64,000 nt of DNA from Mucilaginibacter celer. Its GTDB lineage: Bacteria; Bacteroidota; Bacteroidia; Sphingobacteriales; Sphingobacteriaceae. Numbering within the stretch: the first letter of the stretch is position 1; each line of letters begins with the position of its first letter. Shown here one piece after another: positions 31,233 through 38,598 of this stretch. The notes below the pieces were generated by a model that saw only the letters and a list, made by a program, of their open reading frames with translations, had not been told where the DNA came from and made no database searches. Made by a program: the position numbers and the translations under genes. The stretch lies in NCBI RefSeq assembly GCF_003576455.2, contig NZ_CP032869.1, forward strand, positions 5,890,001 through 5,954,000. The letters run 5' to 3'.

Positions 31233-32630
31233 TTATTTTAAACTGCCTATCATATTTTCGGGGCGAACCCACTCGTCAAACTGCTCGTTGCTTAGTAAGC
31301 CTAAGGCAATTGCGGCTTCACGCAGAGAGTTGCCGTTTTTTAGTGCTGTTTTGGCAATTTTTGCCGCGTTTTCGTAACCGATGTGCGGGTTAAGCGCGGT
31401 TACCAGCATCAATGAGTTTTCGAGGTGTTTTTTAATGCCCTCGTAGTTTGGCTCGATACCTACAGCGCAATGATCATTGAATGATACGCAGGCATCGCCA
31501 ATTAACCTTGCCGATTGCAGGAAGTTGGCAGCCATAACCGGTTTAAATACATTCAGCTCGTAATGACCGTTCGATCCGCCGATAGAGATAGCCACATCAT
31601 TACCCATAACCTGTGCAGCTACCATGGTAACAGCCTCATTTTGGGTTGGGTTAACTTTGCCCGGCATAATTGATGAGCCTGGTTCATTATCCGGAATATG
31701 GATCTCGCCAATACCCGAACGCGGGCCCGAAGCCAGCATCCTGATATCGTTAGCTATCTTCATTAACGAAACCGCTATCTGTTTCAAGGCACCATGGCTC
31801 TCAACAATAGCATCGTGAGCGGCAAGGGCTTCAAATTTATTTTCGGCGGTGATGAACGGCAGGCCGGTAAATTCGGCAATGTATTCAGCAACTTTTACAT
31901 CATAACCTTTAGGGGTGTTGATGCCTGTGCCTACGGCAGTACCACCAAGAGCCAGTTCAGAAAGGTGATCAAGCGTATTACGCAAAGCTTTCAACCCGTG
32001 GTTCAGTTGCGATACATAACCGGAAAACTCCTGGCCTAAGGTAAGCGGAGTAGCATCCATCAAATGCGTACGACCAATTTTTACTACCGATTTAAAAGCC
32101 TCTGATTTGGCCTGCAAAGTATCGCGCAGTTTCTCAACACCCGGGATGGTCACGTCGATCAGCATTTTGTATGCCGCGATGTGCATGGCTGTTGGGTAAG
32201 TATCGTTTGATGATTGTGATTTGTTCACGTCATCATTTGGGTGGATGAAAGTTTTGCCTTCGCCCAGTTTATTGCCTTGTAGTACATGCGCGCGGTTGGC
32301 TACAACCTCGTTCACGTTCATGTTTGATTGTGTGCCCGAGCCTGTTTGCCAGATCACTAATGGAAACTCTGAAGCCAGTGAACCAGCCAGGATCTCATCA
32401 CAAACTTGCGCAATCAGGTCGCGTTTTTCGGCAGGTAATACGCCTAAATCTGTATTGGTGTAGGCGGCTGCTTTCTTCAGGTACGCGAATGCGTCGATAA
32501 TTTCCTTTGGCATTGATGCCTCGGGGCCAATTTTAAAATTATTGCGTGAGCGTTCGGTTTGCGCTCCCCAGTATTTGTCGGCAGGTACCTGTACCTCGCC
32601 CATGGTATCGTGTTCGGTTCTGAAACTCAT
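31233..32630 (-). CDS. fumC: Class II fumarate hydratase
   Basis: 465 residues, the standard length. It converts fumarate to malate in the TCA cycle without an iron-sulfur cluster. The superfamily signature GSSIMPGKVNPTQNE is present, with the active-site blocks GSGTQSNMNVNEV, GRTHLMDATPLTLGQE and TAVGTGINT. The product of the succinate dehydrogenase encoded about 11 kb away is its substrate. The gene is followed by the hairpin repeat at 31194 and then the lipoprotein gene. Confidence 0.95.
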   Translation of the reverse strand: MSFRTEHDTMGEVQVPADKYWGAQTERSRNNFKIGPEASMPKEIIDAFAYLKKAAAYTNTDLGVLPAEKRDLIAQVCDEILAGSLASEFPLVIWQTGSGTQSNMNVNEVVANRAHVLQGNKLGEGKTFIHPNDDVNKSQSSNDTYPTAMHIAAYKMLIDVTIPGVEKLRDTLQAKSEAFKSVVKIGRTHLMDATPLTLGQEFSGYVSQLNHGLKALRNTLDHLSELALGGTAVGTGINTPKGYDVKVAEYIAEFTGLPFITAENKFEALAAHDAIVESHGALKQIAVSLMKIANDIRMLASGPRSGIGEIHIPDNEPGSSIMPGKVNPTQNEAVTMVAAQVMGNDVAISIGGSNGHYELNVFKPVMAANFLQSARLIGDACVSFNDHCAVGIEPNYEGIKKHLENSLMLVTALNPHIGYENAAKIAKTALKNGNSLREAAIALGLLSNEQFDEWVRPENMIGSLK

Positions 32631-32708
32631 GGTATTAAATTTTGCAGGGGCAAAGTTATGTTTTTATCCAATGCGGGGAACGGCGGGTTGTAAACTTTTT
32701 GATAAGAT

Positions 32709-32839
32709 GTCTGAATCAGAATTTACCGAATTTGAGAATTTACAGAATGTTTGTCTGAACTCGAATTTTTGAAATTAAGCGAATTGCCTGAATGTCAGGC
32801 CGATTCGATAAATTCCAATAATTCCCCCAAATTAGAGTT
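32709..32839 (+). repeat. Dispersed gtctgaac element, interrupted by the IS
   Basis: Begins gtctgaatcagaattt (32709), then a second gtctgaac at 32753, and proceeds through attcgataaattccaataattc to the IS boundary. It resumes after the IS at 34285 (tttcagac to 34293). It matches 56010-56100 and the reverse of 1-61. The outer gtctgaac...gttcagac ends are inverted. Confidence 0.7.
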
Positions 32840-32903
32840 TGACTTGTCCTAAAAAAGGTTGACAGTGATTTTATAAAAATAAAGATAATTATTGTTTGTT
32901 TGT

Positions 32904-32950
32904 CGTGTTAGGATGTGGGTAACGCGTAGCGTTATCCACATCCTAACACG
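32904..32950. terminator. Long hairpin near the IS end
   Basis: A 22-bp stem with one G-U mismatch and a 3-nt gta loop (32904-32925 with 32929-32950). On the plus strand it is followed by a tract of T and C (tttttcttttttt). It would stop transcription entering the IS from outside on the plus strand, or form a structure in read-through mRNA. It lies between the orfB stop and the left inverted repeat. Confidence 0.7.
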
Positions 32951-33006
32951 TTTTTCTTTTTTTGCTTCTTTTTTTCTTTTTAAAAACGGGCGTTTGTTGT
33001 TGATAA

Positions 33007-33915
33007 CTACCCGGCTGTCTCCTCCCTTTTTGCAGGTTTACTCTTATAATTGTTCCTCCAGAGGCGTTTGAGTTTAAACTTTCTGGTATGTACCAGTGCA
33101 GGTGTTAACATCGATATGCTGCTATGAGGGCGTAAGTAATTATAAATATTGACTGCCTGTGTCACAGCAGTTCTTGCATCTTCAATATCTATGAACGATG
33201 GCTTTAGTAGTTCCATTTTCAGGATCCCGTTTACCCGCTCAGCAATCGCATTGTCTCTTGGATCCCCGCTTTGGGTCATGCTAATATCTATGTTGTTCTC
33301 CTGTAGTGTTTTTATATAATCGTGGCAACAATATTGCGTTCCCCGATCTGAGTGATGGATCAATTCTTCTTTATTCTGACGCCCCTCAATAGCCATTTTC
33401 AATGCTAATATGCTGCCTTCGGCTGTAAGGTTCCCGCTAACATGAAAACCAACGATCTTACGGCTATAGGCATCCGTTACAAGGCTCAGATAAGCAAATT
33501 CACTGCTGAGTTCAAGGTAAGTGATATCACTTACCCATAACTGTTCTGAGCGCGTAGGGACCATGTTTTTGATCAGGTCGGGATATTTCTTCATCCAGTG
33601 ATTGGAATCAGTAGTTTGTGGTTTACCACGCCGCTTTTTGTTCAACAAGCCATACTTGCCCAGCATCCTGAAAAAGTGATCTCTACCCATTTTTAATTTA
33701 TGGGCCTTGATAAAAGGGGTCATAAGGAAGAATAGTTTACGGCCTCCGATACGGGGCTGTAAATCCCTGTAGCCGATAACCTGCTGAACCAGCAATTCCT
33801 CCTTGATGGGTTCCTCCTCTTCCAATAAACGTCGCTTATAATAGGCTTGGCGCGAATACCCAGACAGTGAACATAACAGGGATAAGCTACAACCCTGGCT
33901 TTGTTCTACTTTCAT
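33007..33915 (-). CDS. IS3-family transposase OrfB (DDE integrase)
   Basis: 302 residues. An N-terminal HTH_21-like segment (CSLSGYSRQAYYKRRL) leads to an rve integrase core with the DDE triad: Asp in WVSDITYLE, Asp in HHSDRGTQY and Glu in NAIAERVNG. It catalyses strand transfer of the element. It overlaps orfA by 4 bp (ATGA) and lies in the -1 frame relative to it, so it can be made alone or as an OrfAB fusion. Confidence 0.95.
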   Translation of the reverse strand: MKVEQSQGCSLSLLCSLSGYSRQAYYKRRLLEEEEPIKEELLVQQVIGYRDLQPRIGGRKLFFLMTPFIKAHKLKMGRDHFFRMLGKYGLLNKKRRGKPQTTDSNHWMKKYPDLIKNMVPTRSEQLWVSDITYLELSSEFAYLSLVTDAYSRKIVGFHVSGNLTAEGSILALKMAIEGRQNKEELIHHSDRGTQYCCHDYIKTLQENNIDISMTQSGDPRDNAIAERVNGILKMELLKPSFIDIEDARTAVTQAVNIYNYLRPHSSISMLTPALVHTRKFKLKRLWRNNYKSKPAKREETAG

Positions 33916-34244
33916 GACTGCCTGGGGCCAGCTTTTTTTCTGATATCGGTGCCATACTGCTCATCCGATATATCAATCATTGCTTCCAGTAGATGGATCT
34001 TCAATTGGGCTTTACGTAACTCTTCCTGTAAGGCCTTGATGTCCTCTGGCATGCCCTCCCGTTCTTTTGCCACTTGAAGGGATGCTGCCCTTTGCGCTAT
34101 TTTATTGTTCTTTTTCTTTTCTTCCACAACCCATCTTGATACGCTCGCGTTTCCGAATCCGTATTTCTGCCCTAATTTAGCTGATGTTGTGCCGCCCGCC
34201 AAATATTCTTCTATGGCAAGCGCTTTTCTTAATGTATAATCCAT
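33912..34244 (-). CDS. IS3-family transposase OrfA (HTH protein)
   Basis: 110 residues. A helix-turn-helix (LAGGTTSAKLGQKYGFGNASV, in part) binds the inverted repeats. A C-terminal coiled-coil/leucine-zipper stretch (LQEELRKAQLKIHLLEAMID) mediates dimerisation. Near the end AGAAAAAAAGC provides a -1 frameshift site into orfB. The start is close to the right inverted repeat, so the promoter overlaps the IS end. Confidence 0.93.
   Translation of the reverse strand: MDYTLRKALAIEEYLAGGTTSAKLGQKYGFGNASVSRWVVEEKKKNNKIAQRAASLQVAKEREGMPEDIKALQEELRKAQLKIHLLEAMIDISDEQYGTDIRKKAGPRQS
33932..33939 (-). promoter_or_regulatory. Slippery A7G programmed -1 frameshift site
   Basis: On the minus strand A AAA AAA G lies in the orfA frame at RKK. 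Slipping back one base continues as KKSWPQAVMKVEQ with no stop and enters the orfB frame exactly. A short CTGG/CCAG hairpin follows. This is the usual IS3 mechanism for making the OrfAB transposase. Confidence 0.8.
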
Positions 34245-34304
34245 TGCTGACTACTTTTGTGTCAACCTATAGCAGGACAAGTCAGTTTCAGACAAAATTC
34301 AACG

Positions 34305-34350
34305 CAATCATCTATCTCACGGTTCAAAATCGGTGTAATCAAACAAGAAT
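34305..34350. repeat. aatcggtgtaatc word repeat
   Basis: Contains caatcatctatctcacgg and an exact aatcggtgtaatc (34328-34340), identical to copies at 44139-44151 and 44160-44172. It lies between the IS and the stop of the PQQ-propeller gene. Confidence 0.6.
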
Positions 34351-34371
34351 CGTAATGCCAGAAATAAGCCT

Positions 34372-35742
34372 TTACTCCAATGCCGATCTTTTGATACTGC
34401 TTGAACCACCATAATAAACCTTGCCGTTAATAATAAGCGCGGGGAGGGCTATTGATTGGTTATAAGGAATACCGTTTAAGCCATCTAACGGATGATATTG
34501 GGTGCCGTTGAGGGAGTTGTATCTCACAAATGTGGCGCCTACACGGCCAGTGTATAATACGTGGCTATCGGTTACTATCACATCTTCGCGTCTCCAATAG
34601 TCATTATGCGATTGCCAAAACTCCGCGCCGGTTTTTATATTCAGGGCGGCAACGGCTCCGGGATGGCTCATGAAAATAGTATCGCCTCTAAAATCGGGCA
34701 TGCCCGATGGTGCTTTTTCCCAAAGCAGCTTCCCGGTTTTTGCATCAAGCGCAATTGTTCTGTCGTCAAGGCACTGTATCACTATTCCTTGGCGCACGCA
34801 GGTAATCCCGCTGTAAAACACGGTACTGAAATTATATTTCCAATTTAATTGCCCTGTTTTTCCGTTAAACGAGTAAAGATAGCGGTCTTGAGTAGCAAAA
34901 TATACGTTGGTGCCGTCTGTAGCAGGGAAGCCCATAGCTCCGCCGGTAGTAAACATCCAGTTTTGTTTGCCGGTAAGGGCATCAACCGAATAAATACTGA
35001 AATCGAGCCCGTAAAAAAGCGTTTTATCTCCCGAAACCACATCGGTAACATTTGAATTGTAGGTGGCTTCGGCAGGCATAAAACTCCATTTAATCGCTTT
35101 GGTTTTTGAATTTATTGCGATAAGGTGTTGTGGATAGCCGCTTAGCGAGGCGTAAATGGTGCCTTTGTTGTATAAAATAGAATAGCATGTAGATTGGCCT
35201 GTTTCAAGGTCCCAGTAATCGTTGCAGCTTTTTATGCTGGTAGCTTTTATACCTTGCCCGTAAGCTATAAATAAGGTATCGCCACTAATAGCCGGCATTA
35301 CCGTACCGCCCGGCGAGGGGCTGATTTTCCAGGAGATGCGGCCTTCGGCCGCTACGTTTACTTTATGGTAACTTCCATCGCTGGTATAAGGAAAATATGT
35401 GCCATGAAAAGGTAGCAACGTGTAATCGCTTGCTATTTTTTGCCCCTTGCTGGTTTTTGCAATTACCTGGCCGGTGTGCACGTCGCCGGTGGCAGTGAAA
35501 ATTTCAAATGGTGGCCCGGTTAATCGCCACCCGATGGTATCCGCATCAAGGGTTACATAATACTGCACCGAATCGCCGGCCGGTAAATCGGGCTTGGTCC
35601 AGGTAAGCATAGCGTAATCTTCCATACGGTCAACTACGGTTACTTTAGTATCCGGGATCACCGGGTCGGTTTTGGGGTCGACAGATTTTTTGCACCCGGC
35701 TAATGCTACAACAGCTAATAAAATGAATCGGGCGGCTTTCAT
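34372..35742 (-). CDS. PQQ-like beta-propeller lipoprotein
   Basis: 456 residues. Lipoprotein signal with lipobox LAGCKKS. A fibronectin-III-like segment (about 30-115, YAMLTWTKPDLPAGDSVQYYVT) precedes a BamB/PQQ-type beta-propeller with repeats such as GKQNWMFTTGG, GQLNWKYNF, GKLLWEKAP and GAEFWQSHN. Cell-envelope protein; no enzyme active site is visible. It could serve as a scaffold or sugar-binding protein. The gene ends beside the aatcggtgtaatc repeat next to the IS. Confidence 0.8.
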   Translation of the reverse strand: MKAARFILLAVVALAGCKKSVDPKTDPVIPDTKVTVVDRMEDYAMLTWTKPDLPAGDSVQYYVTLDADTIGWRLTGPPFEIFTATGDVHTGQVIAKTSKGQKIASDYTLLPFHGTYFPYTSDGSYHKVNVAAEGRISWKISPSPGGTVMPAISGDTLFIAYGQGIKATSIKSCNDYWDLETGQSTCYSILYNKGTIYASLSGYPQHLIAINSKTKAIKWSFMPAEATYNSNVTDVVSGDKTLFYGLDFSIYSVDALTGKQNWMFTTGGAMGFPATDGTNVYFATQDRYLYSFNGKTGQLNWKYNFSTVFYSGITCVRQGIVIQCLDDRTIALDAKTGKLLWEKAPSGMPDFRGDTIFMSHPGAVAALNIKTGAEFWQSHNDYWRREDVIVTDSHVLYTGRVGATFVRYNSLNGTQYHPLDGLNGIPYNQSIALPALIINGKVYYGGSSSIKRSALE

Positions 35743-35883
35743 TAAAATGAGAGGGGTTTAAACAAATATAGCTATGTTTTTTGTTATCTTATTTGTTTAT
35801 AGCCAATTATAAAGTATCGCAATTTGCGTTAAAGATTGTAGTTAAAGTAAATAAGGTAATTGAGGGTTTAGCATAGTGAATTT

Positions 35884-36177
35884 TCAAACCCATTGAATGC
35901 GGCCTTTAAAAGATGGCTCTTTTTCGTTTATAACAAGTAACCCAACCAGCAACAGCAAACAAGCGATCATAGCGTATTTGCAAAAAAGAAGCGCATGTAT
36001 AATTTCCAATTGATCGCTGTCTAAGCCTGAATTAGGCTGCAGGCCCGGTTTTAGAAAATCCTGTACCTCGTATTTATAACTAACCATGTTATTAACCCAT
36101 CCATATCCAAAAAAAAGGGCGAGTAAAAGGGAAATGACAACGCTGATCCCGATGTAGCGGCGCTTAATTTTAATCAT
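35884..36177 (-). CDS. Small two-helix membrane protein, unknown
   Basis: 97 residues. Helix 1 about 9-31 and helix 2 about 65-83 enclose a loop of about 30 residues (VQDFLKPGLQPNSGLDSDQLE) that would be periplasmic, with positive residues at both ends. I do not recognise a family. The codon use and membrane topology are consistent with a real gene. Gaps of 141 and 284 bp on either side make it monocistronic. Confidence 0.5.
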   Translation of the reverse strand: MIKIKRRYIGISVVISLLLALFFGYGWVNNMVSYKYEVQDFLKPGLQPNSGLDSDQLEIIHALLFCKYAMIACLLLLVGLLVINEKEPSFKGRIQWV

Positions 36178-36461
36178 AATAAAGTTTTGATGAAGATAAA
36201 GTTTTATTTATGCGCGTTATAAGTTCCGGCATATTCTTAAATAGAGTTAATTATCTCCCGCAATAAAATATTATTAACTATAAGTATTTATTCGCTTTAT
36301 TTATCACTGAAATGATTTAGCAGTTTGCGCCTTTATTAAAGCAAAAACCCGGTTAGAGGCCGTGATAAAACATTTTACCTCATTCCTGAATGTTGTAAAT
36401 ATTTTAATATGAAAATTATTTTTTTAATTTATTTTCGTGCCCCCTTACCAAACTCACAATT

Positions 36462-37001
36462 ATGAAATTTTTTTATTTAACGGCTATAATTTTTTGCTTC
36501 TGTTGTTGCAGTCCTAACGGCAACTTTTCTGCAGACAGAGTTACACCCGAAAAAAATAATATCGCCATAAACCAGGCACCTGCGTTCGGCCGTATCGGTT
36601 GGGTATATTCTCATAATAATCCTGAAAAAATATATAGCGCCAATATCATAGCCGACAACCTTTTGCAATTTGATTTTCCGCACAATGGGGGTTCGACCGT
36701 AACCCTTAGCATCGATAAAACCAAACGCAAAAACAGGGCACTCATCAATATCTCAAAAGGCCAGTTTGGTGCCGGTATCGACGGTTCATCCATAACCATC
36801 GGTTTTGATAATGAACAGCCCATGGCGTTCAAAGCTTCCTCGGTTTCGGATGAAGGAGCCGCGGTTATCGCCATAGATGATGCAGACAGGCTGATTAAAA
36901 ACCTCCGGTCGGCCCGGAAAATGACCGTGCAGGCCGATTTTTATGATGCCGGAGAGCGTGAAATGAATTTTGAGGTGGCAGGTTTTAAATGGGATAACTA
37001 A
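36462..37001 (+). CDS. Putative lipoprotein, unknown function
   Basis: 179 residues. The signal FYLTAIIFCFCCCSPNGN has a lipobox ending in Cys. The mature part is beta-rich with YSANIIADNLLQFDFPHNGG, DGSSITIGFD and FYDAGEREMNFEVAGFKW. These features suggest an immunoglobulin-like or lipocalin-like sheet fold, but no family is recognised. It converges on the gene at 37054 with a 52-bp gap. Confidence 0.6.
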   Translation: MKFFYLTAIIFCFCCCSPNGNFSADRVTPEKNNIAINQAPAFGRIGWVYSHNNPEKIYSANIIADNLLQFDFPHNGGSTVTLSIDKTKRKNRALINISKGQFGAGIDGSSITIGFDNEQPMAFKASSVSDEGAAVIAIDDADRLIKNLRSARKMTVQADFYDAGEREMNFEVAGFKWDN

Positions 37002-37053
37002 TTATCCTAAACAGGTAATCACGGCGTTTTTAACAATCAATTTTACTGTGGTA

Positions 37054-37659
37054 TTAAAGATATAGCCTATTGGCCTTCTCAAAAAGTTTCAAATTACACC
37101 CGGTAGCTTTTAAAGAATAATTGAAGCGTGAAAGTGCATACAACAAAGGCAGTTTTACAGGCGCTATTTCGTTTTGCTGCAAATCATGCAGCCAGTCGGC
37201 ATTATCAAACTCTTTGCGGTATTTTTTTTCAAGGCGCTCGTAAATACGCCAGGCATCTTCAGGGCTAAGCCATTCGGGTAGAATGTATAAGCCCGTAAGG
37301 TCGCCCATGCGCTTGCGGTCTTCGGCCTCGGCGGTACCGGGGCTGCCAAAAACAAAATAAAAATAGGCCCATACGGCTAAAAAGCAAAAGCCGGGAAGCA
37401 ATGAACCGGCATCTCTGTCCAAAAAAAATAATATAAAAAATATAGCTGCCGTTATTACCGAAAACATGCGGGCGTAACCGGCAATAATGCTTTGCTTATT
37501 TAATGAAATATTAAAGCCATTGCGGCTTCGCCAGGCCGATTTGGTTACCAGCATGGAGCCTGTTGGAAACAGCGGAATTCCGAAAACCACAAATTTGGTC
37601 TCTATCCATTGGCCGTTCACTTCGTGTACCCGACCTAAAAACAACGACCCGATCAGCAT
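37054..37659 (-). CDS. Membrane protein of unknown function
   Basis: 201 residues. The N-terminal segment VHEVNGQWIETKFVVFGIPLFPTGSML resembles a beta-rich cytoplasmic patch seen in other Bacteroidota membrane proteins. Two adjacent helices span about 63-100, and a soluble C-terminal domain follows (LSPEDAWRIYERLEKKYRKEF). I do not recognise a family. It is monocistronic and convergent with the lipoprotein gene. Confidence 0.55.
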   Translation of the reverse strand: MLIGSLFLGRVHEVNGQWIETKFVVFGIPLFPTGSMLVTKSAWRSRNGFNISLNKQSIIAGYARMFSVITAAIFFILFFLDRDAGSLLPGFCFLAVWAYFYFVFGSPGTAEAEDRKRMGDLTGLYILPEWLSPEDAWRIYERLEKKYRKEFDNADWLHDLQQNEIAPVKLPLLYALSRFNYSLKATGCNLKLFEKANRLYL

Positions 37660-37864
37660 GTTATAATATATTTTGGTTGTGTATTATTTAATATACCTTA
37701 ATATAGAAAGATGCTTTTAAACAATTGTTAAATGTTTATTAAAAACATAATATAAGCGTAGCTATCAGGAGCAGGTTTCTATAGCCAATGTTTACAAATA
37801 AGAAAATAAAACTTAATTGAGTGTAAAATGTTAACTATAAAAATAAAAACATAAAACACCTACT

Positions 37865-38473
37865 ATGAAAAAGTTAAGTTTAATTGCAATGATGGCCTTA
37901 GCGGCTTTATCGTTTCAGGCCTGTAATGGCGGCGCAAAAGGCGGCGGCGGCGATACCACAACGGCGGCAACCACAGATACTGCCGACAGCGCCAATAAAG
38001 TTAAAGACACCACCACAACCGGAAAAACCGGGATAGCCGTGACTGCCGATGATGCCAAATTTGCAACCGGCGCAGCCAACGCAGGTTTGGCCGAGGTTGC
38101 CATAGGCCAGTTGGCCAGCGAAAAAGCTACCAATGCCAAAGTAAAAGACTTTGCCAAAATGATGGTTACAGATCACAGCAAAGCCAATGACGAATTGATG
38201 GCCCTTGCAAAAACCAAAAACATCACCCTGCCAACAGCACCGGATGAAGAACATCAGAAAAAGAAAGCTGATCTGGCAGCAAAATCGGGTGCCGATTTTG
38301 ATAAGGCTTATGTAGACGCCATGGTTGACGGGCATAAAAAAGTGGCATCGATGTTTGAAGATGCGTCAAAAAATTGCAAGGATGCCGATTTAAAAGCATG
38401 GGCAGCTAAAACTTTGCCAACCATACAACACCATTTGGCCGAAATTGAGGCTATACAGAAAGGCATGAAGTAA
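37865..38473 (+). CDS. DUF4142 family lipoprotein
   Basis: 202 residues. Lipobox in ALSFQACNGG; residues 24-60 are Thr/Ala-rich and probably disordered. The DUF4142 four-helix domain (about 62-200) carries ANAGLAEVAIGQLASEKA and KDFAKMMVTDHSKANDEL, with a histidine in MVDGHKK. This ferritin-like fold is exported in many bacteria, and its function is not settled; stress and metal handling have been suggested. A terminator follows at 38498. Confidence 0.88.
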   Translation: MKKLSLIAMMALAALSFQACNGGAKGGGGDTTTAATTDTADSANKVKDTTTTGKTGIAVTADDAKFATGAANAGLAEVAIGQLASEKATNAKVKDFAKMMVTDHSKANDELMALAKTKNITLPTAPDEEHQKKKADLAAKSGADFDKAYVDAMVDGHKKVASMFEDASKNCKDADLKAWAAKTLPTIQHHLAEIEAIQKGMK

Positions 38474-38497
38474 TAACTATTGATTGAACTTTGCCTG

Positions 38498-38537
38498 AAA
38501 AGGACTGGTTGCTACAGCAGCCGGTCCTTTTTTGTTT
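38498..38537 (+). terminator. Intrinsic terminator
   Basis: AAAAGGACTGGTTGC pairs with GCAGCCGGTCCTTTT (G-U and A-C allowed) across a 4-nt loop, followed by T. It ends the DUF4142 gene and precedes the protease gene by 61 bp. Confidence 0.85.
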
Positions 38538-38598
38538 TAAGCTTGGATGGCGGCCGGGAATTGAATATTTTTAAAAATCCAGAAAACCCGTCGTCCTC

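Larger units (their letters stand above)
32840..34284 (-). mobile_element. Complete IS3-family insertion sequence, 1445 bp
   Basis: Terminal inverted repeats of 25 bp (32840-32864 and 34260-34284) match at 21 positions, in the pattern TGACTTGTCCT-5-AGGTTGACA. They are flanked by a 3-bp direct repeat GTT (32837-32839 and 34285-34287). Two genes on the minus strand encode an OrfA HTH protein and an OrfB DDE transposase, with a slippery A7G at the end of orfA. It interrupts a dispersed gtctgaac element. The reading frames and ends are intact, so it is probably still able to move. No name is assigned. Confidence 0.93.
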
